Positions 44,890 through 53,537 of a stretch of 64,000 nucleotides of DNA are shown piece after piece. Positions within the stretch are counted from its first letter, which is position 1, and every line of letters starts with the position of its first letter. The position numbers were made by a program, and so were the translations under genes. The stretch comes from Funiculus sociatus GB2-C1 (GTDB lineage: Bacteria > Cyanobacteriota > Cyanobacteriia > Cyanobacteriales > FACHB-T130), in assembly GCF_039962115.1 (NCBI RefSeq), contig NZ_JAMPKJ010000023.1, forward strand, positions 1 to 64,000, read 5' to 3'. Under the pieces are notes generated by a model. The model ran no database searches. It was not told the DNA's origin and saw only the letters and a program-made list of their open reading frames with translations.

Positions 44890-46968
44890 ATGGCTAAGCC
44901 GGGTCAATCCTCCTTCCGTCGCATCCTGCTGTCACGCATTTTGCTTTTGAGCGTCCCGGTGCTACTGATGGGGGTGTATGTAACCTACAGAAAAGCACGA
45001 TCTAGCATACTGGAAACAGCTCGCCAAAATCTTACCGAAAGCGCGGTTAAGAAAGGAGAGAGCATTAGCGAGTCAATCAAAACGCTCTCTACCAACCTGG
45101 TGAGTGCAAGTGAATCAGTGGTGCTGCAATCGGGATCGCCATACCAAAAGCAAGAATTTTTAGACCAACTCGCCAAACAATTGCCTACGCAAGTCCAGTG
45201 CCTTCAGCTGGTCAGCATCGACACCCAAAATCTTGCCGCTAGCACTTGCGGGGAACAGGCAATTAGTGGGTTTTCAGCTTCTGAGTGGTCACAGCAAGAA
45301 ACAGCATTACTCTTAGACCCCTCTCAAGTCCAGGTGAAAGCGCTACTTCCGGGAACCTCACCGTTAGATTCTACTGCCAAGCCGAGTAAAAACGCCTCAA
45401 AAAGCCAACTCAGGTTGGTTTTAAGTGCGCCTGTTTATGACAGCGCAGGTTCCCTCCGTTATGCCCTGAGCGTCCAGTCAGCCTTGCTTAAACAAGAACG
45501 AGGCAAGCCGGGGTCTTTGGTGGGCTATCCGGTCGTGATTGCCCAGGATGGAACGATTTTGGCGCATCCAATCGTCCAGCGAGTTGGGCGAAATATTGAG
45601 CAGGAGGCAGATGGCGAAAGGCTCAAAACGGTGATGAAGAATGCGATCGCCGAGCAACCGCCAAACTTTCTCCACCTGTTCTCTTTTGAAAAAAATGGTG
45701 TAGAACTACTAGCTGGCTACTCCGCAATTTCCAGTCCCATTACCACCCAGCCAGATCACAAGTGGATTATCTTAGCCGTCACTCGCCTAGACAGCGCCCT
45801 TTCTGGTCTGACAGAAATTCAACAAGTTCTGGTGGTTCTGACATTTGGCTTAATCGCCGCTAGCCTGTTAGCAACCCTGTATATATCTCGCGAACTGGCG
45901 CTACCTCTGGAGCAATTGCGAGATTACGCCGGAACTGAGGGACACCTACACTCGATAGACCGAGTTCCCCACAACTTCAAAATTCGAGAGTTCAATCAAT
46001 TATCTGAAGCCCTCGATAGTATGGTAGAGCGGCTCAAAGCTTGGGCAGAAGAACTCGAAACCGCATGGAAAGAAGCACAAGCAGCTAACCAACTGAAAAA
46101 TGAGTTTCTGGCGAATACTTCCCATGAATTAAGAACCCCTCTAAATGCCATCATTGGCTGCATCCGACTGGTACGGGATGACTGCTGCGATGATCGAGAA
46201 GAGGAAATGGATTTTTTACAGCGAGCCGATGATGCAGCGATTCACCTGCTGGGAATTATCAATGATGTTTTGGACATTGCAAAAATTGAAGCAGGCAAGC
46301 TTTCTGTAGTCTTAGAGCCACTTGATTTGCGAAAGTTGCTCAAGGATGTGATAGATTTACAGGCTGTTCAAATTCATCAGAAAGGTTTACAGTTCATTAC
46401 GCCAGACGTGCAAGAGCCGATTACTGTCCATGCTGATCCCGCAAAGCTCAAGCAGGTGCTGCTGAATGTCGTTGGCAACGCCACGAAGTTCACCGACAAA
46501 GGCAGCATCACTATTACCATCCGCATAGAGAAACATCATGGCAAACAGGCTGTGGGCAGCCTCTCCTCCCCTAGCCCTTCCTTAGTACGAGGGCAAGAGG
46601 CAAGACCTGAAGAATCCGTCTCTAGCCTTTCTCGCAGCCTCTCGCCAACAGCCTTCAGTTCTGCAAAAGAACGCCTTTCACCGCCTTTGCTTGTTGTTGT
46701 GACGGTTCAGGATACCGGGATAGGTATTGAACCGGCTCAACAGCATAAACTCTTTCGCCCCTTTGTGATGATTGATGGTACAACCACGCGCAAGTTTGGC
46801 GGCACAGGACTTGGCCTTGCTATTTCCCGAAACTTAATGGAATTAATGGGAGGTAGCATTACTTTGTCGAGTGCTGGCATAGGTTTTGGCACGGCGGTTG
46901 AGATTACTTTGCCTCTATTAGATCCTTCAGCTTTGCCAATTGAATCTACCAATGGAGCTAAAAATTAA
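44890..46968 (+). CDS. Membrane sensor histidine kinase with Cache-like sensor
   Basis: The 692-residue protein has a first membrane helix (about 12-30), a periplasmic Cache-like sensor (about 35-305, with LRLVLSAPVYDSAGSLRYALSVQ and VVIAQDGTILAHP), and a second membrane helix (about 312-332). HAMP, the dimerisation domain and the ATPase follow. The H box is ANTSHELRTPLNAIIG with His412; N box LKQVLLNVVGNATKFTDKG; G1 VQDTGIGIEP; G2 FGGTGLGLAISRN. A Ser/Pro-rich insert of about 45 residues (SLSSPSPSLVRGQEARPEE...) interrupts the ATPase between the N and G1 boxes, which is unusual. No response regulator gene is adjacent. The signal is unknown. Confidence 0.92.
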   Translation: MAKPGQSSFRRILLSRILLLSVPVLLMGVYVTYRKARSSILETARQNLTESAVKKGESISESIKTLSTNLVSASESVVLQSGSPYQKQEFLDQLAKQLPTQVQCLQLVSIDTQNLAASTCGEQAISGFSASEWSQQETALLLDPSQVQVKALLPGTSPLDSTAKPSKNASKSQLRLVLSAPVYDSAGSLRYALSVQSALLKQERGKPGSLVGYPVVIAQDGTILAHPIVQRVGRNIEQEADGERLKTVMKNAIAEQPPNFLHLFSFEKNGVELLAGYSAISSPITTQPDHKWIILAVTRLDSALSGLTEIQQVLVVLTFGLIAASLLATLYISRELALPLEQLRDYAGTEGHLHSIDRVPHNFKIREFNQLSEALDSMVERLKAWAEELETAWKEAQAANQLKNEFLANTSHELRTPLNAIIGCIRLVRDDCCDDREEEMDFLQRADDAAIHLLGIINDVLDIAKIEAGKLSVVLEPLDLRKLLKDVIDLQAVQIHQKGLQFITPDVQEPITVHADPAKLKQVLLNVVGNATKFTDKGSITITIRIEKHHGKQAVGSLSSPSPSLVRGQEARPEESVSSLSRSLSPTAFSSAKERLSPPLLVVVTVQDTGIGIEPAQQHKLFRPFVMIDGTTTRKFGGTGLGLAISRNLMELMGGSITLSSAGIGFGTAVEITLPLLDPSALPIESTNGAKN

Positions 46969-46989
46969 GAAGGAAAAATTGAACAATCC

Positions 46990-48102
46990 CTAATTTTTAA
47001 TTGCCTGGGGAACTATAACTGTTCGTCCTCCCTGTTGCAAGGATTCGCTCAAACAACTGAGAATCTGTACTAGCTGGACACCAACCCATCCAGAAGAAAT
47101 CTCAGAAGGTTGGTTTTGGCGGATAGATAAAAGAAAGCGATCGCAAACTCTTCCTAATGGTTCGCCCGGTTCCAGGCTAACCACTTCAAGGCTTTGATTA
47201 ACTGGCGTGTAAGGACTACTATCGGTTTTTTCAAACCGTCCATGCTGAATAGTTAGGGGTGTCTCTGTCTGTAACTCATCAAAAATCAAAGTTCCCTCAC
47301 TTCCCGCTACACACAAACGTCGCTGTTTATCAGGATTAAGCCAGCACAGATGAATAAATGCTTGAAAGCCACTGGGGTAGGTAAGCGTTACCCAAACTAA
47401 ATCAGCCAAACCGCTTGTATTTTGACCCCCCTTTTTTAGCGGGGATTGAGGGGTATCGGATTGTGGATTTGGGATTTGGGATTCCGCTTCCTGTAGCCAG
47501 ACAGTACCAGTGGCTTGCACTTGAGTAGGTGTTTCCGAAAGCCAGTTGTTAAAAATAGCGATGTCGTGAATGGCTAAGTCCCATAAAGCATCAACATCAA
47601 AGCGCACTGGCCCTAAATGAGTACGGGCGGCGTAACCATAACGCAAATCTCCCAAAATGCCTGAGAGAACTACAGCTTTGCCACGCTCAACAGCCGGGTG
47701 AAACAAATAGGTGTGGTCTACAAAAAGTTGCCGCTGCTGTTGTTGAGCTAACTCGCACAGTTGCAAAGATTCAGATGGGTCGAGGGTAAGAGGTTTTTCT
47801 GCCAGGACGTGATAGCCAAGACGTAAAGCATCAGCGATCAGATTGTAGTGCGAAGAAGCTGGGGTAGCGATCGCTACTGCCTGAACTTCTGGCATCAAGC
47901 GCACTTGTGACCACTCAGTTGCCAGAACAACATCAGAGTTCAACTCAAACCGCTTTTTTACTGCCTCCAAGCGATCGCGGCTATGGTCTACCACCGCCAC
48001 CAGGCGAACTTGGGGATGCTCCAGAAAATTTCGCACCAAGTGTACTCCCCATCGCCCAGCGCCCAACACAGCAACCCCAATCCTCTCTAAGCTATCAGCC
48101 AT
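46990..48102 (-). CDS. Gfo/Idh/MocA family oxidoreductase
   Basis: The 370-residue protein has the NAD(P)-binding Rossmann opening VAVLGAGRWGVHLVRNF, the conserved AIATPASSHYNLIADALRLGYHVLAEKPLTLD with the EKP motif, and a C-terminal beta-sheet domain containing DLAIHDIAIFNNWL. It probably oxidises or isomerises a nucleotide sugar or sugar, as in cell-surface polysaccharide synthesis. An in-frame insertion of repeat DNA adds about 20 residues (about 206-226, including NPQSDTPQSPLKKGG) in the C-terminal domain; it does not break the frame. Confidence 0.9.
   Translation of the reverse strand: MADSLERIGVAVLGAGRWGVHLVRNFLEHPQVRLVAVVDHSRDRLEAVKKRFELNSDVVLATEWSQVRLMPEVQAVAIATPASSHYNLIADALRLGYHVLAEKPLTLDPSESLQLCELAQQQQRQLFVDHTYLFHPAVERGKAVVLSGILGDLRYGYAARTHLGPVRFDVDALWDLAIHDIAIFNNWLSETPTQVQATGTVWLQEAESQIPNPQSDTPQSPLKKGGQNTSGLADLVWVTLTYPSGFQAFIHLCWLNPDKQRRLCVAGSEGTLIFDELQTETPLTIQHGRFEKTDSSPYTPVNQSLEVVSLEPGEPLGRVCDRFLLSIRQNQPSEISSGWVGVQLVQILSCLSESLQQGGRTVIVPQAIKN
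47425..47490. repeat. Spacer-type repeat inserted in coding sequence
   Basis: A 27-bp stretch of the CCCCCCTTTTTTAGCGGGG type is followed by heptamers (GATTTGG, GATTTGG, GATTCCG) of the STRR kind that otherwise occur between genes. Here they lie inside the oxidoreductase gene and are translated in frame. Confidence 0.7.
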
Positions 48103-48156
48103 TAATTTAAACTTTGAACAATCAGTTTAAACTCCAGAATAACTTCTGACCGAACT

Positions 48157-48355
48157 GGGGACTAGGGGATTGGGGGCTGGGGATTGGGGACTGGGGACTA
48201 GGGGCTGGGGATTGGGGACTGGGGACTGGGGACTGGGAACTAGGGGCTAGGGACTAGGGGCTAGGGGCTAGCGACTGGGAACTAGGGGCTAGGTAAGACT
48301 TTTTCCCAATTCCCAATTCCCAATCCCCAATTCCCAATTCCCAATCCCCAATCCC
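48157..48355. repeat. STRR heptanucleotide repeat array
   Basis: The first part (about 48157-48292) is made of GGGGACT, GGGGATT, GGGGCTA and GGGAACT heptamers. The second part (48304-48355) is CCCAATT and CCCAATC heptamers, complementary in type to the first. The array fills nearly the whole spacer between the oxidoreductase and rnc and reaches the rnc stop codon. Confidence 0.9.
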
Positions 48356-49069
48356 TCATTCTTCATCCCCTATGCTTAAAAAAGCCTCCTTAGCCGCAGC
48401 TTGTTCGGCAGCTTTTTTAGAGTGTCCTTTGCCTTGACCTAATAGCCGCCCCTGAAACCAAACCTCAGCTGAGAACCGCTCTGGATCGCCATGAAACCGT
48501 CTGGTTTCCTTGACGCGATACTCTGGAAGTGTTTGGTAATGGGCTTGCGTCCATTCTTGCAGGGCATCTTTATAATTTTGGTAGGCTGGGTCAGTGCGGA
48601 TTTCTGATGACAGATATTTAAAGTGAGGGTCAAGCCACGGGCGCACCAGTTCCAATGTATGCGTACTTAGGTAGAGTGCGCCCAGCACAGCTTCAAAAGC
48701 GTCTGCCATCCGCGATGTCAAACCTGCTTTATCGCCAGCAGCACTTTCCGAAACCAGTAGGTAGCGATCCAGCCCATAACTATCAGCAATTCGGGCGAGA
48801 GTGCGATCGCTCACCAATACCTTCCGAATCGCCGAAAACTCACCCACCGAACAATTCGGATAAATTTCCCATAACAACTCAGAAGCCGCCATCCGCACTA
48901 CTGCATCCCCCAAAAACTCCAGTTGCTCATAATTTCCCGATGGCGAGACTGTTGGGTGCGTCAGCGCCAAATCAAGAAGCGACCATTGCACTGGTGCCTG
49001 TTCTGGGAGTCCCAATTTTTGAATGAATTTCTCCAGTTGCTTCTGACGGCGAGGATCTTTGAAAGTCAT
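48356..49069 (-). CDS. rnc: Ribonuclease III
   Basis: The 237-residue protein has the RNase III signature NYEQLEFLGDAVVRMAASELL (about 45-65) and the second acidic block MADAFEAVLGALYL with the metal-binding Asp/Glu residues. A C-terminal double-stranded RNA binding domain follows (about 165-232, NYKDALQEWTQA and GKGHSKKAAEQAAAKEAFL). It cleaves double-stranded RNA in rRNA and antisense RNA processing. Cyanobacteria often have a second, mini-RNase III; this one has the dsRBD and is the full-length form. rnpB lies just upstream on the same strand. Confidence 0.96.
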   Translation of the reverse strand: MTFKDPRRQKQLEKFIQKLGLPEQAPVQWSLLDLALTHPTVSPSGNYEQLEFLGDAVVRMAASELLWEIYPNCSVGEFSAIRKVLVSDRTLARIADSYGLDRYLLVSESAAGDKAGLTSRMADAFEAVLGALYLSTHTLELVRPWLDPHFKYLSSEIRTDPAYQNYKDALQEWTQAHYQTLPEYRVKETRRFHGDPERFSAEVWFQGRLLGQGKGHSKKAAEQAAAKEAFLSIGDEE

Positions 49070-49170
49070 AAACCGATATAGGGGCGAAGCATTGCCACTG
49101 AATAATTGCCTGAGATTAATTACAATTTTTGCTCACAAATGCTTTGCCCTAAAATCCCAAATCAAAAATA

Positions 49171-49577
49171 TAGGGAGAGAGTTGGACATAAGCCGGGTTC
49201 TGTTCTACCTAGCAGCTGTGCCGCCAGGAGGGCGGTTATCTATCTGGGACACCTGTTACCAGATGCCTCAAGCGGTTAAAGTAGCGGAACCGGGAAAAGA
49301 CCAACCGTGGTTCCTACCTTGCTCCCAACCGGGGTTTACCGAGCCAGCGCCTCTCGACGCTGCTGGTGCGCTCTTACCGCACCTTTGCACCCTTACCAAG
49401 CAATTTTGAATCTAAAATCCAAAATCCAAAATTGGTTGGCGGTATCTTTCTGTGGCACTATCCTCACGGTCGCCCGCACTGGGCGTTACCCAGCAAGTTT
49501 GGTCTTTCGGGAGTCCGGACTTTCCTCAGACTCGGTATGAACGAGTCCGCAACCACCTGCGCCTACTCTCTCCCAAC
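49171..49577 (-). ncRNA. rnpB: RNase P RNA
   Basis: The minus strand carries the conserved 5' region (GAGGAAAGTCCGGACTCCC, about 49498-49528) and the matching 3' end (CAGAACCCGGCTTATGTCC, about 49183-49203). The latter holds the P4-forming and tRNA-CCA-contacting parts of bacterial type A RNase P RNA. The molecule is about 405 nt, normal for cyanobacteria. The 5' end near 49577 and 3' end near 49171 pair as GGGAGAGAG/CTCTCTCCC, closing the terminal P1 helix. The RNA processes the 5' ends of tRNA precursors. It carries an STRR insertion in the P12 area. Confidence 0.93.
49403..49433. repeat. STRR heptamers inside rnpB
   Basis: Heptamers of the form CAAAATC/TAAAATC are repeated about three times within the RNase P RNA gene. 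STRR insertions at such a place in rnpB have been reported mainly from heterocyst-forming cyanobacteria. Confidence 0.75.
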
Positions 49578-49754
49578 ATCCAGTGTTGCATAATCTCAAG
49601 CGCTATTCTATTACCGGAATTATCACTTTGCTTTCCGACATTTTTCAGCATAAATACTCAATTTCAGTAAAACTTAAAGAACAACAGCGGAAATTAGATT
49701 ATCCTGATAAAAGAACTTTTAATGTAACTTTACAATTTGACTGATAAAGAAAAT

Positions 49755-50633
49755 ATGAGATGCATCATTAACCGCCGCGCTCAGTTTTCAGCAAGTCATC
49801 GGTACTGGTTGCCAGAACTGAGTGAAGCAGAGAATATTGAGCGCTTTGGTCGCTGCACTCAGTCGCCTGGACACGGACACAATTATGTTCTCTTTGTCTC
49901 CTTGGCGGGCGAACTGGATCAGTATGGCATGGTGCAGAACTTGTCACAGGTAAAACGGGTTATCAAGCAGGAAGTCACCAGCCAGTTAGACTTCTCTTAT
50001 CTAAACGATGCTTGGTCGGAATTTCAACAAACTCTACCCACAACAGAAAATCTAGCGCGAACCATTTGGCAGCGACTCGCTCCTCACTTACCGCTGGTAA
50101 ATATTCAACTATTTGAACATCCTGAACTCTGGGCTGACTATCAAGGAAACGGTATGGAAGCTTATCTGACAATTTCTACTCACTTTAGCGCTGCTCATCG
50201 GCTAGCGCTTCCCGATCTCAGTTATGAAGAAAACTGCGATATTTATGGCAAATGCGCTCGTCCCAATGGTCACGGTCACAATTATCATCTGGAAGTGACG
50301 GTCAAAGGCGAAATTGACCCGCGCACTGGGATGCTTGTCGATTTAGGGGCTTTGCAAAAGGTAGTAGATGACTATGTGGTAGAGCCGTTCGATCATACGT
50401 TCCTGAACAAAGACATTGCCTATTTTGCCTTAGTTGTTCCCACGGCAGAAAACATCGCCGTGCATATTCGCAATCTTCTGTCTTCTCCAATTCGGGAACT
50501 AGGAGCTGAGCTACATAAGATAAAACTGGTTGAAAGCCCGAATAATTCTTGTGAAGTTTACTGCACTGACACCGTTGCAGACGCATCTGAGATGCAAAAT
50601 AGCGATCGCGTTCTGACTCAGGTTTCCGCTTGA
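49755..50633 (+). CDS. Tandem 6-carboxytetrahydropterin/6-pyruvoyltetrahydropterin synthase
   Basis: The 292-residue protein consists of two PTPS/QueD domains in tandem. Domain one has zinc ligands His15 (FSASHRYW), His40 and His42 (PGHGHNY) and catalytic Cys34. Domain two (from about residue 135) repeats this with HFSAAHRL, GKCARPNGHGHNY and the C-terminal acid in KLVESPNNSCEVY. The family converts dihydroneopterin triphosphate toward tetrahydropterins or 7-deazaguanine (queuosine). Both halves keep the metal site; only domain two has the full C-terminal Glu block. The start ATG 49755 is preferred over TTG 49737 because it opens directly with the family sequence. Confidence 0.88.
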   Translation: MRCIINRRAQFSASHRYWLPELSEAENIERFGRCTQSPGHGHNYVLFVSLAGELDQYGMVQNLSQVKRVIKQEVTSQLDFSYLNDAWSEFQQTLPTTENLARTIWQRLAPHLPLVNIQLFEHPELWADYQGNGMEAYLTISTHFSAAHRLALPDLSYEENCDIYGKCARPNGHGHNYHLEVTVKGEIDPRTGMLVDLGALQKVVDDYVVEPFDHTFLNKDIAYFALVVPTAENIAVHIRNLLSSPIRELGAELHKIKLVESPNNSCEVYCTDTVADASEMQNSDRVLTQVSA

Positions 50634-50669
50634 GGGTTCAGCCGTCGCGATATCAATGAAAGCAGAATT

Positions 50670-50692
50670 AGGGAGGCTTTAGCCTCCCTTTG
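50670..50692 (+). terminator. Terminator after the PTPS gene
   Basis: Perfect 8-bp stem AGGGAGGC/GCCTCCCT with loop TTTA, followed by TTGTTCTT, 36 bp after the stop. A near-identical stem occurs at 62352. Confidence 0.85.
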
Positions 50693-50850
50693 TTCTTCAC
50701 ACAAGCTTTTTGCTGCCTTTATCAAACTTTTTCCCAGAATCTGAGCAACTCATGGTAAATTAACTTGCCACTTTGGGAACTATAGAAAGAGACAACAATA
50801 GCCTCATGCCGTTTCGCGGTGCTAGCGAATCAAGGTCTTGAGAGAAAAAA

Positions 50851-51927
50851 ATGGATTGCCCGGTTACATACCACAACTACGAACCAGAAAGCATCATACC
50901 TCAGGAGGGGCGGGAAACCCTTGTGTCTACGAGTAATAACACCGCTAGTAGCGAGGTGCGGAGAACGAAAAACCATTTACCAAAGGCGCAAGCCGACCAA
51001 CTGATCGAGCAAGGGGTGCAGCAGCACCAGCACGGTCAATTGGAGCAAGCCGTGCAGTCTTTTCAAGAGGCTCACGCAGCCTACTGCGAACTCAAAGACC
51101 GACGGGGAGCGGGAAGAACCCTTGGCAATCTCGGACTCGTGTATTATGCCTTGGGAGACTTTGCCAAAGCAATTGAGTATTCTATGCAAAGTTTAGCGAT
51201 CGCCCAAGTCATCCAAGACCGACGTTTAGAAAGTCAGGCGCTTGGAAATATCGGCAATGCTTACCGTCACCTGGGCAACCACGCCAAAGCCGTTGAGCAT
51301 CAGCAACAGAGTCTAATGGTGGTGCGAGAACTCAAAGACTCCACAGGAGAAGTGGCGGCGCTGAACAATCTCGGACTAGCTTACAAGGCTCTAGGAGATT
51401 ACATTAACGCCATTGACTACCAGAATCAGGCTTTGACAGTAGCCCGGAATATCCAAGACGATCAGGCAGAGGGGCAGATCCTGAGAAATCTGGCGAATGC
51501 TTGCTATGCCGTAGGGGATTACACCAAGGCAATTGATTACTATCAGCAGCGGTTGGTACTGGTGCAGCAAAGTGGCGATCGCCGGGTCGAAGCACAAATT
51601 CTGAGAAACTTGGGGAATGCTTGCTATGCCATAGGTGACTACCAGGCGGCAATTGAGTATGCTAAACAGCGCCTTGCGATCGCTATTGCTATAAATGACC
51701 CCCGCGCCCAAGAGCAGGCACTTTCCCATCTAGGAGTAGCTTACGAGGCACTGGGAGACTACGCTACAGCAATTGAATACTACGAGCAACGCTTATTCAT
51801 GGCACGAGTCCTCCAAGACCGCCGGATAGAGGGGCAGGCTCTAGGAAGTCTCAGAGTCGCTTGCTATGCTTTGGGCGACTACGCGAAAGTGATGGAATAC
51901 GACCATCAAGGTTTAATGAATAGTTAA
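50851..51927 (+). CDS. TPR repeat protein (seven 40-residue units)
   Basis: The 358-residue protein has a polar N-terminal 55 residues and then about seven tandem TPR units of 40 residues. The consensus is ALGNLGNAYYALGDYAKAIEYxQQxLAIAxxIxDRRxExQ. The 40-residue spacing is that of the TPR_12/Fis1-like (LGN/Rapsyn) class used for protein-protein docking, often found in signalling proteins of filamentous cyanobacteria. No catalytic domain is attached, so it is likely an adaptor. The start ATG 50851 is the first in the frame. Unit seven is slightly degenerate. Confidence 0.85.
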   Translation: MDCPVTYHNYEPESIIPQEGRETLVSTSNNTASSEVRRTKNHLPKAQADQLIEQGVQQHQHGQLEQAVQSFQEAHAAYCELKDRRGAGRTLGNLGLVYYALGDFAKAIEYSMQSLAIAQVIQDRRLESQALGNIGNAYRHLGNHAKAVEHQQQSLMVVRELKDSTGEVAALNNLGLAYKALGDYINAIDYQNQALTVARNIQDDQAEGQILRNLANACYAVGDYTKAIDYYQQRLVLVQQSGDRRVEAQILRNLGNACYAIGDYQAAIEYAKQRLAIAIAINDPRAQEQALSHLGVAYEALGDYATAIEYYEQRLFMARVLQDRRIEGQALGSLRVACYALGDYAKVMEYDHQGLMNS

Positions 51928-52280
51928 AAATTAATTAAATTAGCTTATTGATTCCAGGTTGATTCCAGGTATTTTTTTTGGCGTTCTCAAGAAATACCTC
52001 CACCGTATACCTGTAGGCTCTTGTTTCTCATTCATCTACCTGAAACTAATAGCCAGCAAAAAAGTTTTTTTATTTTTTTAATCTTTAATTTCCTCTAGTC
52101 CCGCTTTTGGGGGATGTATGGCCGCCTCAGTCCGGATTATCACTAAGTTTTAACAGAAAAAATGCTGGAGTCAATGAAGTATTTCAGGGGTGTCTGATAA
52201 TATGAGCAAAAGTAATTCACCCCGTAATTGTACCCAGCTGTTTTGCATAAACGATAAACAGTGGTACTTAAGACAACCAT
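51928..52280. other. Spacer before CAAD gene, no gene
   Basis: 353 bp with no coding frame I trust. It starts with a short direct repeat (TTGATTCCAGG at about 51950 and 51960), then T-rich DNA near 52060. The promoter of the CAAD gene should lie in its last 150 bp. Confidence 0.45.
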
Positions 52281-52298
52281 ATGGAGGAAATGGATACC

Positions 52299-52742
52299 AT
52301 GCAAACGTCTGAATATTCTGATATCGCCCCAGATGCTGAGAAGACCAAGGTAGAAGTGAAAGTTGACGCACCGGGGGGCTTGGCAGCACTACCCCCAGCC
52401 AGCGAATCATCAGAAAAGTGGCGGCAAATTGGAGAACAAATTTCCGGATTCTTCGCAGAATTACCAGAGTACTTGGGTGAGTTTTTCTCCGAGTACCAGC
52501 GTCCGCTTACCACGTTGGGTCTGATATTGGCTAGTGTCATCACCGTTAAGGTGACGTTGGCGGTGCTGGATGCAATCAATGATATTCCCCTGCTAGCGCC
52601 TACTTTTGAACTGGTAGGAATTGGCTACTCAGCTTGGTTTGTGTACCGTTATCTACTGCGGGCCTCTAATCGTCAGGAGCTATCAGAAGAGTTTAAAACT
52701 CTCAAGGGGCAAGTTATCGGTCAAGATACCATGAGCCAGTAA
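52299..52742 (+). CDS. CAAD domain thylakoid membrane protein (CURT1-like)
   Basis: The protein (147 residues from ATG 52299) has an acidic N-terminal 45 residues, an amphipathic helix (SEKWRQIGEQISGFFAELPEYL), then two membrane helices (about 65-85 and 93-112) with YQRPLTTLGLILASVITVKVTLAVLDAINDIPLLAPTFELVG. The C-terminal amphipathic helix is SNRQELSEEFKTLKGQVIG. This is the CAAD layout of CURT1 proteins, which bend thylakoid membranes. GGAGG at 52283 is well placed for ATG 52299, whereas ATG 52281 would put that site inside the gene; I therefore chose the later start. A hairpin terminator follows. Confidence 0.9.
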   Translation: MQTSEYSDIAPDAEKTKVEVKVDAPGGLAALPPASESSEKWRQIGEQISGFFAELPEYLGEFFSEYQRPLTTLGLILASVITVKVTLAVLDAINDIPLLAPTFELVGIGYSAWFVYRYLLRASNRQELSEEFKTLKGQVIGQDTMSQ

Positions 52743-52762
52743 ATTTTCTATGCTCAAAAAAG

Positions 52763-52792
52763 TAGAGACGCGATGCTCCTCGCGTCTCTACA
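52763..52792 (+). terminator. Hairpin GTAGAGACGCGA repeat, terminator
   Basis: Perfect 12-bp stem GTAGAGACGCGA/TCGCGTCTCTAC with a 6-base loop. It is a dispersed repeat type frequent in filamentous cyanobacteria. It has no T run, so termination is less sure than the structure. Confidence 0.6.
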
Positions 52793-52843
52793 AATCAATA
52801 GTAGAGGGCGATCGCATTCGAGTGACGATCGCTTCTCTGTAGC

Positions 52844-53440
52844 TCATAAATTTAAAGTAGAGCGATCGCCGACTATCGGCACGACCGCCCCTTCCAAATT
52901 TGCCCCGCTCAAATCCGCTCCACTCAGGTCGGTTTCAGTTAAGTCGGCTTGAGTTAGATTCGCTTCCATTAAGTCGGTTCTGTTCAGATTAACCCCAATT
53001 AGTAAGGCGCTACTCAGGTTGGCTTGACAAAGGATCGCATCGCTGAGGTTAGCATAGCTCAGGTTTGCCCTTCTCAAATCTGCCCCAGTCAGATTCGCCC
53101 CCGTCAAGTTGGCTCCGGAGAGTTCAGCTCCAATCGGTTCAGTTTTAACCAGTCTGGCACCAATTAATCTAGCATTATCAAAATTCGTCCCAATTAGATC
53201 GGCACCTGTTAAATCAGCACCAGTAAGGTCAGACCGGCTCAAGTTAGCTCCGCTGAGATCGGCTTTGCTCAGGTTTACCCCCCGCAGGTTGGCTCCCACC
53301 AAGTTGACACCCTCTAAAATTGCTTCCCTTAAATCGCTCTGACGCAGGTTGGCTCCTTCTAGGTTGGCTCCTTTGAGATCCACTTCCCGGAAATCCCGTT
53401 CTCCAGCAGCATATCGCTTTAAAATTTCATCTTCATCCAT
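52844..53440 (-). CDS. Pentapeptide repeat protein
   Basis: The protein (198 residues) begins at ATG 53440 with MDEDEILKRYAAGERDFREVDL, which matches the opening of the next gene's product; the frame extends to 53506 without homology. From about residue 18 it is a run of A(N/D)LxX pentapeptides, which fold as a right-handed quadrilateral beta-helix. One short break (NFDNARLIGARLVKTEPIGAEL) interrupts the pattern. The function is unknown; some members mimic DNA. There is no signal peptide, so it is cytoplasmic. Confidence 0.87.
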   Translation of the reverse strand: MDEDEILKRYAAGERDFREVDLKGANLEGANLRQSDLREAILEGVNLVGANLRGVNLSKADLSGANLSRSDLTGADLTGADLIGTNFDNARLIGARLVKTEPIGAELSGANLTGANLTGADLRRANLSYANLSDAILCQANLSSALLIGVNLNRTDLMEANLTQADLTETDLSGADLSGANLEGAVVPIVGDRSTLNL

Positions 53441-53537
53441 ATTTACTGCCTCTAAATTGCTTCCGATTAGCTTGAAATTAAGAATTTGGGATACATTAAT
53501 CGCCAATTCTTCAATCTAAAATCGCACAACTCGGTAG

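Noticed and set aside
48157-48355. Second possible CRISPR-like array
   Set aside because: Units are seven bases long with no spacers; it is an STRR array.
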